Shown piece after piece: positions 47,272 to 56,547 of a stretch of DNA of 64,000 bases. Source of the DNA: Candidatus Obscuribacterales bacterium (GTDB lineage: Bacteria > Cyanobacteriota > Vampirovibrionia > Obscuribacterales > Obscuribacteraceae); contig JAIETF010000030.1 of the NCBI GenBank assembly GCA_019745415.1, forward strand, positions 1-64,000, in the 5' to 3' direction. The notes beneath the pieces were generated by a model. That model was not told where the DNA came from. It ran no database searches and worked only from the letters and a program-made list of their open reading frames with translations. The position numbers and the translations under genes are program-made. The number at the start of each line of letters is the position of its first letter. The stretch's first letter is position 1.

Positions 47272-48646
47272 TTTTAAATACCCCCATCTGCGTGGGCGCG
47301 CCTACTTCTTCGTCGACAAGGCCGATTGGCTGGAAAGTGACATTGTAGCCAAAGCGCTGGGCTTGCTCTTGGCACCAGTTTTGGAACTGCTCTCGATTGA
47401 ATTCGAATCTGTGGTCGCGGTGCCTGAGCTTGCCGTTGGCTAATGCGGCGAAGCGCACGTTGTACTCGATATTAGGAGTCGTGACGATGACTAAGCCGGG
47501 GCGAGCCTGCCTAAAGACGACTTGGCTGAAAGCGTCCAGTCTATTGCCGTCTATATGTTCGATTACTTCTATGCAAGTGGCGGCATCAAAGCCTTTCAAA
47601 CGTTTGTCTTTATAGGTGAGAGAACCTTGAAACAACTCCACTGCGTCATTCTGGCGCAAGCGCTTGGCGGCGGAGGCAAGGGCGCGACTGCTTACATCCA
47701 TGCCCGCTAAACGTTCAAAGCGCTTATCGTCAGCCAAGCTTCGCAGAAAGCGCCCCTCGCCGCAACCGAGATCTATAACTCTTTTAGCTTGAGCCTCAAG
47801 CAAACAATTGAGCACGGCATTGTGTCGCATCTCATTGAGAGAAATGCGTTCTTCCAGACTGCTCTCTTCCTTTTCATCGGCTTCATCATCGAGAGGCTGA
47901 TTCTCACCTTCGGTGAGACGAGCAAGTGCCATATCGCTAAGGTGGCGACGGTGCCGCAAATAGCGCCGAGTGATGAGCTCTTTGAGAGGATGCCCGGCCA
48001 ACCATCCGGCACCATGACGCAGAAGCTTCTCCACCTCGGCGGTGTCGACTTGATAATGCTTGTCATTATCAAGCACCGGCGCCAAAACATAGATATGACT
48101 CAAAAGAGAACTGAGGGTGGTTTTCGCCTCTAGTTGCAAACTATAGTATGGACTCTTACCCCAATCGGGAAAACGTTGGTCGAGAACATAACCCTTGGTT
48201 TTCACACTATAGCCCAAGGGCGCAAAGATATCGTGCAAAAGCTGCTCGCCGGTTTCAGAAGGGCTATAAACCACATCAACAGTGGCGCAAAGATCGAGAG
48301 CTTGCTCGACAAGTTCGGGCCGTTCTTTGCTGCGCCCTGCTAGAGCCGAGCCGAAAACTTGAGCGATTGCCACCGATAGAAAAGAACTAGCACAATAAGG
48401 TCTATCGTTGACATACTGCGAAAGAGCAAAGCCAGTACTTTTGTTTGCACTGGCTTGGCGACAAAGCGCCAAACTATCCACTTCCAAGACCAAAGCACAG
48501 CGGCAATAGTCTTCGTTGCTTTCAGGATAAAAAACCTGAGCTTTACCGAAGCTCAAATCGAAGCTTTGAACGCTGCTGGGATTTTTATGTAGTAGATAAC
48601 CAAGATCCGAAGCAGGACCTGTTTTTGATGCAATTGTCAAAATCAT
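47261..48646 (-). CDS. hen1: Hen1-type 3' terminal RNA ribose 2'-O-methyltransferase
   Basis: 461 aa; SAM site 'VIDLGCGEGRFLRSL', 'CIEVIEHIDGNRLDAF' and 'HRDHRFEF'; overlaps pnkp by 11 nt. Confidence 0.94.
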   Translation of the reverse strand: MILTIASKTGPASDLGYLLHKNPSSVQSFDLSFGKAQVFYPESNEDYCRCALVLEVDSLALCRQASANKSTGFALSQYVNDRPYCASSFLSVAIAQVFGSALAGRSKERPELVEQALDLCATVDVVYSPSETGEQLLHDIFAPLGYSVKTKGYVLDQRFPDWGKSPYYSLQLEAKTTLSSLLSHIYVLAPVLDNDKHYQVDTAEVEKLLRHGAGWLAGHPLKELITRRYLRHRRHLSDMALARLTEGENQPLDDEADEKEESSLEERISLNEMRHNAVLNCLLEAQAKRVIDLGCGEGRFLRSLADDKRFERLAGMDVSSRALASAAKRLRQNDAVELFQGSLTYKDKRLKGFDAATCIEVIEHIDGNRLDAFSQVVFRQARPGLVIVTTPNIEYNVRFAALANGKLRHRDHRFEFNREQFQNWCQEQAQRFGYNVTFQPIGLVDEEVGAPTQMGVFKIVR

Positions 48647-48657
48647 AAGGAACCAAA

Positions 48658-51600
48658 TTAGAAGGAGAAGAGGAATTCCAGGTCTTCTTGTGTCAGCTCT
48701 TTAGCTACGCTTTCGTCGCCACCGATAACCAGATCGGCTAGTTCTTTCTTCTTCTGCTGCAAAGCCAATATTTTTTCTTCAACAGTGCCCCTGGTAATGA
48801 GCTTATAGTTGAAAACATGCCTGGTTTGACCAATACGATGGGCTCGGTCGGTTGCCTGATTTTCGACGGCTGGGTTCCACCACGGGTCATAGTGAATGAC
48901 ATAGTCGGCGCCGGTTAGGTTGAGACCGGTGCCGCCGGCTTTCAAGCTGATAAGGAAGATCGGAATCTCGGGCGTAGCATTGAAACGCTCTACACGGTCA
49001 AGCCTTTCTTTTGCAGGAGTCTGACCATCTAGATACTCATAGGTGTAGCCGTTCTTTTCCAATTCTTTTCTGATTATAGCCAGCATCTCAACAAACTGAC
49101 TGAAGACCAAAATCTTATGACCTTCATCAACGATCTCGCCGATCATATTTACTAAGGCATCGAGCTTGGAAGACTGATTGACCGGCTTATCGGTTGGCGA
49201 CTTAAGCAGACGCGGATCGCAACAGACTTGACGCAGACGCAGTAAGGCGGCAAGCACCGAGAAGTTGGAGCGCTTGATGCCTTTCATAGCAATCTCGGGG
49301 AAGACCTTGGCGCGGCATTCGTCTAATACGTCTAAATAGAGCGAGCGTTGCTCGTCGTCTAGTTCGCAGAGATGAATAATATCGGTACGGTCGGGCAGTT
49401 CTTTTTCGACCTGGCTCTTGAGGCGGCGCAAAATAAAAGGATGGACTATCTTTCTCAATTTCTGACCGGCTCCATCCAAACCGGCTTCAATGGGTCTCTC
49501 AAAGACTTCGTTAAAGTCTTTGTAGGCACCGAGGAAGTCGGGCATGAGGAAGTCGAACAGGGACCAGAGTTCTTTCAGGCGGTTCTCAACCGGCGTACCA
49601 GATAAAGCCAGGCGGTGAAAGGCTTTCAAACTCTTAGCCGCTATGGCGCCGACTGATTCGGGATTTTTGATATTCTGGGCTTCGTCTAAGATGAGAAACT
49701 CGAACTGAATATTCTTGAGCTGCTCATAGTCGCGCCTGATGATACCGTAGGTGGTGAAGATCACCTGGGGCTTACCGGCACCGTCCTTGTTGAGTTTAGC
49801 CAAGAGCTCGCCGCGATCGCGACCGAGGAAGAGCGCGGTTTTAAGGGCAGGCGTAAACTTAGATGCTTCCGAAAGCCAGTTATAGACCACCGAAGTAGGC
49901 GCCACCACCAGCGAAGGCGCTCTATCGCCTTTGCCATTAGCGTAGTGGGTCAAGAGCAAGGTGAGAGCTTGAATGGTTTTACCCAAACCCATATCGTCGG
50001 CAAGTATGCCGGCTAAGCCGTACTCCCGCAGGAACATCAACCAGTTGCAGCCTTCTTTTTGATATTCTCTCAACTCGCCTTTGAAAGAAGACGGTATCTT
50101 GAGCGGCGGCAACTCTCTGAAATGATGAATTTTGTGGATAAAGTCTTGGAAGCCCTGATCAGCTTCGATTTCTATCTCATGGGTTTCGAGGGCATGCAAG
50201 ATGGAAAGCGCCTGATAGAGAGGACGGGCACTATCTTTGCTTTGACCTATACCCTTAAGCAAACCAAGCAAGGTAGTGGTGGGAATGCGCACAAAATCAG
50301 AACCGATGCGCAGATAGTTGCGGTTCTTGAACAGCACTTCTATGACGTTTCCAAAGGGAACTTCTTCGCCATCGGAAAGGCAAAGCAGATCGAAGTCGAA
50401 CTTGAAAGAATCTTTCTTGAGTGAAAGCCTTGCTTTGAGACACATGGGCTCTTTACGCACACGGCAATTGACCAACTGGTCAAAGCCGCTGATGTCCCAG
50501 TCGCAGACCTGCTCCGATTGCAAATGGAAGAGCACATCGTAAGCCGGCTCTTCAACAAAGGAAAAGCGGTCGGCCACAGTGCGCACCGGCTGCATATTGG
50601 TGAGGAAGCGTCTGACCTGGTTCTCCAGATCCCACTGCCGCTCCACCCAAACACTCTGCCCGCTCTCTGAAATCGTCCGGGTAAACTTTTCTGATTCCAC
50701 CGCACTAGTTTCATCTCGCGACTGCAAGACCAAATTGCCATAGCGAAAACCAAGCGAAACTTCAAGAGAAGCAGCTTCACCGCCGTTCTTTTCACGGGCG
50801 CCGGCAGCCGAGCCGGACGATGAACTAGATATGATGACACTGCTGCTGCCGCCGGGCATTTTTCTTTCTGAAAGCCGAATCACCACCTGCGGTGGCTCTG
50901 TAATAGCAATCGGGAAAGGTGCCGTGGTCTCATCGAAGATGACCGGCATGCGCCTAAGTAAAACAGGCAGGTCGACCGAAAGAAACTTCGGCACATGATC
51001 TAGTTTGACGGTCATAAAGCCGTATGAATCAAAATACTGAAAAGATCGGTGAATGGCGCTCAGATCTATGGGATAGAAAACATTGTTGGCCAGGACCCAG
51101 GAACTCTGCCCCATAAAGAAGACCGGGTGCTCAACAGCTTCTTCTACGCCATCAGGACCTTCCAGTATGCCTTCCAACTTCAGCAAGAGTTCGCCGCTCT
51201 CAGTTTCAGACAATACCGCCCGTGGTGTAAGGGGCTTTTCACTGAAGCTCACTTCTTGACCATTGGTGGTATTAATTAGGCGCGCACAGAGACTGAGGTG
51301 GCCAATAACGGCACCTTCTTCGCCGCGGGGAATGCGGTGTCCCCCGGCAGTGCCTTTGGTGGTCTGCGGTAAAGAAGTGAGATACTTTGCCAAACGCCAG
51401 ATACGCGACTCTTCCGGGAAGAAATTGAGAGTCTCAGGTGGTACCTTGAGAATATTGACCTTGCCCTGGGGCTGAGGCGGCACATCACCGACAATCATAG
51501 CGAGAGGCTTTTCTAAAACCAAAAGCCCTAGCTGAAAATCGCGAGAAGGAGGTTCTTTACCTTCACCAACTTGATCTTTAGGATCATCAAGCAATTCACG

Positions 51601-51975
51601 AGCTTTAATTGCTTTCTCTTGTACCGGTTCTTTCCTCTCGGGTTGGTCCAAGAGGTCAAATCTAATCCCGGGATTGTGCCGAGCTATATGGGTTAAGAGC
51701 ACCGCCACCGAATGTTTGCAAACTTCTTCGAAATAGGGACAAGAACATTCAGCCTTGAAGACTTCGGGACTTTCGATGGAAACAGTGATCTTGTAGGGCT
51801 GCGGCTCCGAGCCGATGACCAAGGCTTCTATACTGGACACACCCTCGTCTTCAGTATATTTGAGAACTTTCTTGCGGCGGTAATACTGCACACCGCGTCG
51901 ATAAACCGGTTCGCTGCTGGCATCCTGCACAGCCTGAAGAGTAAGTGCGATTTTCTTTCCAGATACTTGCTTCAT
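48658..51975 (-). CDS. SWIM zinc-finger SNF2-family helicase
   Basis: 1105 aa; SWIM 'CSCPYFEEVCKHS', 'ADDMGLGKTIQAL', 'LILDEAQNIKNP', 'DRAHRIGQTRHV'. Confidence 0.95.
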   Translation of the reverse strand: MKQVSGKKIALTLQAVQDASSEPVYRRGVQYYRRKKVLKYTEDEGVSSIEALVIGSEPQPYKITVSIESPEVFKAECSCPYFEEVCKHSVAVLLTHIARHNPGIRFDLLDQPERKEPVQEKAIKARELLDDPKDQVGEGKEPPSRDFQLGLLVLEKPLAMIVGDVPPQPQGKVNILKVPPETLNFFPEESRIWRLAKYLTSLPQTTKGTAGGHRIPRGEEGAVIGHLSLCARLINTTNGQEVSFSEKPLTPRAVLSETESGELLLKLEGILEGPDGVEEAVEHPVFFMGQSSWVLANNVFYPIDLSAIHRSFQYFDSYGFMTVKLDHVPKFLSVDLPVLLRRMPVIFDETTAPFPIAITEPPQVVIRLSERKMPGGSSSVIISSSSSGSAAGAREKNGGEAASLEVSLGFRYGNLVLQSRDETSAVESEKFTRTISESGQSVWVERQWDLENQVRRFLTNMQPVRTVADRFSFVEEPAYDVLFHLQSEQVCDWDISGFDQLVNCRVRKEPMCLKARLSLKKDSFKFDFDLLCLSDGEEVPFGNVIEVLFKNRNYLRIGSDFVRIPTTTLLGLLKGIGQSKDSARPLYQALSILHALETHEIEIEADQGFQDFIHKIHHFRELPPLKIPSSFKGELREYQKEGCNWLMFLREYGLAGILADDMGLGKTIQALTLLLTHYANGKGDRAPSLVVAPTSVVYNWLSEASKFTPALKTALFLGRDRGELLAKLNKDGAGKPQVIFTTYGIIRRDYEQLKNIQFEFLILDEAQNIKNPESVGAIAAKSLKAFHRLALSGTPVENRLKELWSLFDFLMPDFLGAYKDFNEVFERPIEAGLDGAGQKLRKIVHPFILRRLKSQVEKELPDRTDIIHLCELDDEQRSLYLDVLDECRAKVFPEIAMKGIKRSNFSVLAALLRLRQVCCDPRLLKSPTDKPVNQSSKLDALVNMIGEIVDEGHKILVFSQFVEMLAIIRKELEKNGYTYEYLDGQTPAKERLDRVERFNATPEIPIFLISLKAGGTGLNLTGADYVIHYDPWWNPAVENQATDRAHRIGQTRHVFNYKLITRGTVEEKILALQQKKKELADLVIGGDESVAKELTQEDLEFLFSF

Positions 51976-51994
51976 TAATTTGGCGGAAACTTCC

Positions 51995-52070
51995 TTCCTG
52001 AAAGTTCATCCAGTCAGTATAGATGACCGCCTCAGAGCGGTCGGGCAGAATCTTTCTTTCCTGAAAGTTC
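51995..52070 (-). promoter_or_regulatory. Candidate leader/operator: two 13-bp direct repeats flanking a hairpin upstream of the SNF2-Hen1-Pnkp operon
   Basis: ttcctgaaagttc at 51995-52007 and 52058-52070; gaccgc-ctcaga-gcggtc at 52025-52042. Confidence 0.5.
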
Positions 52071-52120
52071 CACTTCGTCCCATAGCTTAGCATGACTTGG
52101 ACTGGGTTTGTTTACCAAGG

Positions 52121-53353
52121 TTAACGCGGACTCATGTCAATTATTTCGGTCACCGCACCCTCAGCCCCGGCGCCAGTCGCTGCGTGAGAGCTGGGATTGA
52201 GCGGGGACGGAGATACCTGGGCGCGGTTGAAGGCATTCTCTACGATGCGCCTCATTTCAGACTGCCGGTCTTCTAGGGCCGAACAATAGTCTTGCAACAC
52301 ATCGGCTTGACTGCGCAAATTCTTGGCGTTCTCATTAAGAGAGGGCAAGAGCGACTCTATCTCTTCCAGAATAGAACCTGGAGGGGCCACAGGCGGACGA
52401 ATCTTGAATTGGGAGACTTTCTGATTGTTCTGACTGATCTGGTTTTGCATACCAGAAACGGAGCCGCCGCCGACAGCCGGGTCAAAGTTATCTTCCACCC
52501 CAACCAGAGACTCTTTCAGCCTTTCGAGCGATTGCTTGAGACCGAGGGCTCGTTTGTAAGCCTGGTCCGCTTCTCTCTCCAGCCACACTTTACGTGCCTT
52601 TTGAGTAGCCAACTCGGAACTTAGACTCTCCAGGGCCTTTTTCCTTATATCTAGTTCGCGGCGCATATGCTCAAGCTCTTTCTGCTTCAATTCAAGACCT
52701 CGACGTCTTAAATAAACCAAAAGCAGCACAGTGCAAGTAAAGCCGAAGGAAAAACAAGTGATATAGCAATAGCCACGCTTAGAACCGGATAGTTCAAAGA
52801 AACCTTTGAACATGAAATTGGTCAGGTCTTCGAAGAAGGTGGGCGGCGCCGAACGCAGATAATAAATGCGACCCAATACCCTGGTGCCGGGCTTGAGAGC
52901 GCCCACTTTGTTGGCGGCGGTGGATCTGGGCGAGGCATGGGCGTAAAGTGGTTCGAGCTGCGGCGGATCAGTGATTAAATCGTAGGGCTCGCCTTCTTTA
53001 AGCAGACTTTCGGCTGCGGCGCGACCTTGCCAGGATTCTCTTTTGTAGATTTTCTCGGTCTTGTAGAGTACGTTCTCACCGGACGGATCAGTGATGACTA
53101 TGCCGAATAATCCGAATGAGCAGTCTAATGTGCGCTGAATCAAATCGCTGCGATTGGAGAGGATCATCTGCGCCAAAGTGGGCGGCAGAGTATGGTGCAA
53201 AAGATTGAAATCAGTGGTCTGCACCCGATGGATGGTGCCCATCCAATAGCTATGATAGTGAGCCTGACAGACGACCAGCCAGAGGCAAATTCCGCCTAAG
53301 AGAATAGACGGCACTATGACGCGGTTCTTCAGTGAAAGCAGTATTTTGTCCAT
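52121..53353 (-). CDS. Hypothetical membrane protein with extracytoplasmic and coiled-coil regions
   Basis: 410 aa; two TMs, long coiled coil. Confidence 0.7.
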   Translation of the reverse strand: MDKILLSLKNRVIVPSILLGGICLWLVVCQAHYHSYWMGTIHRVQTTDFNLLHHTLPPTLAQMILSNRSDLIQRTLDCSFGLFGIVITDPSGENVLYKTEKIYKRESWQGRAAAESLLKEGEPYDLITDPPQLEPLYAHASPRSTAANKVGALKPGTRVLGRIYYLRSAPPTFFEDLTNFMFKGFFELSGSKRGYCYITCFSFGFTCTVLLLVYLRRRGLELKQKELEHMRRELDIRKKALESLSSELATQKARKVWLEREADQAYKRALGLKQSLERLKESLVGVEDNFDPAVGGGSVSGMQNQISQNNQKVSQFKIRPPVAPPGSILEEIESLLPSLNENAKNLRSQADVLQDYCSALEDRQSEMRRIVENAFNRAQVSPSPLNPSSHAATGAGAEGAVTEIIDMSPR

Positions 53354-53724
53354 CGGCTCGCTTTAATCAACCAAGCGAAGTCTACACCCATATTTTGTAT
53401 TCGTACATACGGCTTTTCCCAGCTGTAATTGTTGTCTAGACTACAAAGTAGCAAAACAAGCGCAAATAAAACCGAATGAAAGTTATAAGACTCTGGCAAC
53501 CGGGTATCAATAATTTGTGGTCAATTAGATGGAGGTCAGCCTCGGTTGTAAGCGTCGTCCCTTTTGCTCCGAGCAGGGAAATTTGCTATCAGCATACAAC
53601 TTGCCCGCAGCATTAGAGCAACTCTTATCAACCAAAATCTTTGAGACAATTCAACAAATCTAGACAGTACTAAACAAGTATCCAGACCAATCTGGAAAGC
53701 AACCCATAAACGGGTCTTATGCGA

Positions 53725-53750
53725 GCCGGGCTTCACAGCCCGGCTTTCTT
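53725..53750 (+). terminator. Terminator-like hairpin in an ORF-poor intergenic region
   Basis: gccgggc-ttcaca-gcccggc-tttctt. Confidence 0.6.
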
Positions 53751-53903
53751 GCATGGAACAAGTAAAGCAATTGACATCACCGGCAATACCAAAATCGCCA
53801 AGGAGCAAAAATCTCTCAGTCAAGAGAATAAAAAGGGCGATAAACCCTCGTTAGTTCGAGGCAAGTAATTGTTAGAATCTATAGAGAAAATCTTTGGAGC
53901 AAG

Positions 53904-55580
53904 ATGACAGAAGGCACCCCTACAGCTAATGCCGCCCCCCAGAATCAACCCTTGAGGCTGGGTGATTTGCTCACGAGCGCAGGACTCTTGAAAGCAGAAG
54001 AACTGCGACAAGCGATGCTGATCGCCAAGAGCCAGGGACTGCCGGTCGGTCGCGTCATTATCATGTCGGGCTTTATGTCTGAAAGCAATCTGCAGGCGGC
54101 AGTGCAATGTCAGTCGCTGCTCAAAGACGGCATTTTAACTGCCGAGATTGCAGTAAGCGCCCTGCGCACACTTCATCGCGAAAGTATCAGCCTCGACGAA
54201 GCCCTGCAAAAACTCTCGGTCAACCTCAATCAAAGCGGCAACAGCACTAACAAGCTCGGCGAATTGCTGATTGAAGCGGGCATCTTGACCAAGGCGCAAT
54301 TGGACGACGCCCTAGCCCACGGCAAGTCAAGCGGACTGCCGCTTGGTCGAGTCTTGGTGGTCACCAACATCATCTCCGAACAACTTTTGGCTTCGGCTCT
54401 CAACGCCCAAATTTTGATACGCGATAAGCGCGTCGAGCGCGAACAAGCGATAAGCAGTCTGCGTGCCGCTAAAGACAGACAAGTACCGCTTGAACAAACT
54501 CTGGCCGAAAAAGGTCTCAATCTCAATGCTGAAACAGTGAGATTGGGCGAACTGCTTGTCATGGCTAAGCTGCTCGACGAGCAAAAGTTGATGCAAATAG
54601 TAGAAGTAGGTCTGGTCAAAGAACAACCAATTGGTCAGGTCTTGGTGGAAAGTGGTCTGGTTTCGGAGAGCCTTTTGCAGCTCGCTCTTTCGGTGCAAAC
54701 CTATGTGGCTTCAGGCAAGTTGCGCAAGAGCTTGAGCGGACAGGTCTTAGAGATGGTCGCTCGCGAAGGCATTTCGGTAGAAACGGCGGTGGAGCGAATT
54801 CAGCCCGACAAGCAGCAAATAAGCAATAATCTGCCTCTCTATCAATTTTTGCAATTAGCCGGTGTCATCGGTCCCAAAGATATAGAAGACGCGCTCAAAG
54901 CCGGTTCTCGTAACGCCCAACTGATGGGACAAATGCTCTTGCTCACCGGTGCTATCGACCAAAACTTGTTGCAAATTGCCCTCAAGTGCTCTGAGCTCAT
55001 GGCCCAGGGCATCTTGAAAGCTGAGCAAGCTGTCATTGCCTTGGGCATTTGCTGGAAAACAAAAGGCAGCCTGGAAGATGCTTTCAGACAACTGGGCTGG
55101 AGTCCGGCTATCATCGCCGCCGCATTCCCGAAGGACGTCAGCAGCAGTACTGTTACCAGTGTCGGCGCCGGCGCCAGCATCACCGTTGCCGGAGCACCGA
55201 CAGCCTTCCAACCCACCAACCAAGGTCAAACCCATCAATCTCCGTTGGCAGCAGCCCTATCCAAAGGTCGCATGGGCGACTCAACTGCTTCCGGCTTGCC
55301 CTCAATAAGTCAAGGCGATCCCAAGAAGCGTTCTGAAAGAAGAGCCGATGCCACTGCCGCAGCACTGCCCGCTCTAGCCATGCCCGGTCAACCGGCCTTG
55401 AATCTTTTGCACGAACTAGAAAACACCGGCGACAACCAGCCGACTATCAGGGCCGAACTAGGTCATGGTGACCGAGCCGGCGAGACAACCGGAGATAACA
55501 CCGCCATATCCGGCTCATCAGACAGCAATCGCAAGAAAAAGCTCTCTGAGCTGATTCCACAGATTAAGAACCAGGGCTAA
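53904..55580 (+). CDS. Multi-MshEN-like repeat protein (paralog of 5037-7370)
   Basis: 558 aa; repeated 'LGDLLTSAGLLKAEELRQAM...LPVGRVIIMSGFMSESNLQAAVQCQ'. Confidence 0.75.
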   Translation: MTEGTPTANAAPQNQPLRLGDLLTSAGLLKAEELRQAMLIAKSQGLPVGRVIIMSGFMSESNLQAAVQCQSLLKDGILTAEIAVSALRTLHRESISLDEALQKLSVNLNQSGNSTNKLGELLIEAGILTKAQLDDALAHGKSSGLPLGRVLVVTNIISEQLLASALNAQILIRDKRVEREQAISSLRAAKDRQVPLEQTLAEKGLNLNAETVRLGELLVMAKLLDEQKLMQIVEVGLVKEQPIGQVLVESGLVSESLLQLALSVQTYVASGKLRKSLSGQVLEMVAREGISVETAVERIQPDKQQISNNLPLYQFLQLAGVIGPKDIEDALKAGSRNAQLMGQMLLLTGAIDQNLLQIALKCSELMAQGILKAEQAVIALGICWKTKGSLEDAFRQLGWSPAIIAAAFPKDVSSSTVTSVGAGASITVAGAPTAFQPTNQGQTHQSPLAAALSKGRMGDSTASGLPSISQGDPKKRSERRADATAAALPALAMPGQPALNLLHELENTGDNQPTIRAELGHGDRAGETTGDNTAISGSSDSNRKKKLSELIPQIKNQG

Positions 55581-55732
55581 ATAGCTGAAATCTCTGAAAA
55601 ACCAGATTTCAACAAGGCAAATGTGGTAAAAATTAGCCACTAATTCGCAATCAGGAATTAAGTGGAGCCGCCTCGCTTTCAAGAGGGAGCGGTTCTTGTC
55701 CCCACAAAATCTGTGTTGCACAGGAGTTTTCA

Positions 55733-56344
55733 ATGCTTCAACAAAAAATTTCGTACAAACCCTATGCCAAACATGACTTCAGCCATCTGAGCGGTTTGAC
55801 TGGTATTTCAGACAAGACCCTTGAGATCCACCTGGCTCTCTATGCCGGTTATGTCACCAACACCAACACCCTGAATGAAAAGGTGATTGAGCTTACCGAA
55901 GCAGGCAAGAGCGGCACCCCCGAATATGCAGAATTGAAGCGTCGCTACGGCTTCGAATACAACGGCATGAGACTGCACGAGTACTATTTCGGCAACCTCA
56001 AAGCCGGTGGTTCTGAACTGAAAGAAAGTTCTGAAATCGGCAAAGCCATCATTGAAACCTACGGCTCTCTTGAAGTCTGGAAAAACGACTTCTTCAAAGT
56101 CGGCGGCATGCGTGGTGTTGGCTGGGCTATCCTCTTCCAAGATCCCGAAACCAAAGTGCTCTCCAATCACTGGGTCACTTTGCACGAAGAAGGCAATATC
56201 GCCGGCTTCAAGCCGCTTCTGGTCATGGACGTATGGGAACATGCCTTCTTGCTCGACTACAAACCGGCCGAGCGTCCGAAGTACATCGAAGCCTTCTATG
56301 CAAACGTAGACTGGGCTAAAGTCGAATCTAGACTGGTCAAATAA
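55733..56344 (+). CDS. Fe/Mn-type superoxide dismutase
   Basis: 203 aa; 'GMRLHEYYFGNLK', 'GVGWAILF', 'DVWEHAFLLDY'. Confidence 0.92.
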   Translation: MLQQKISYKPYAKHDFSHLSGLTGISDKTLEIHLALYAGYVTNTNTLNEKVIELTEAGKSGTPEYAELKRRYGFEYNGMRLHEYYFGNLKAGGSELKESSEIGKAIIETYGSLEVWKNDFFKVGGMRGVGWAILFQDPETKVLSNHWVTLHEEGNIAGFKPLLVMDVWEHAFLLDYKPAERPKYIEAFYANVDWAKVESRLVK

Positions 56345-56547
56345 TCGCCTAGATAAAGCTGAATCGAGAGAAGAGAGGGCGACCTCTCTTTTCTTTTTGT
56401 AGCCCTGCCAACAAATGAGAAATATTTGAAGGGTTTTGTCCTGATTTGAGGCTGCAACTGAGCAACAATTCAAGACTTTTCCACTTGAGAACGCTATTCT
56501 TAGGCTGGTTTCTCGGGTTGGAAAAATAATTTGAAAGAGGCGAGACA

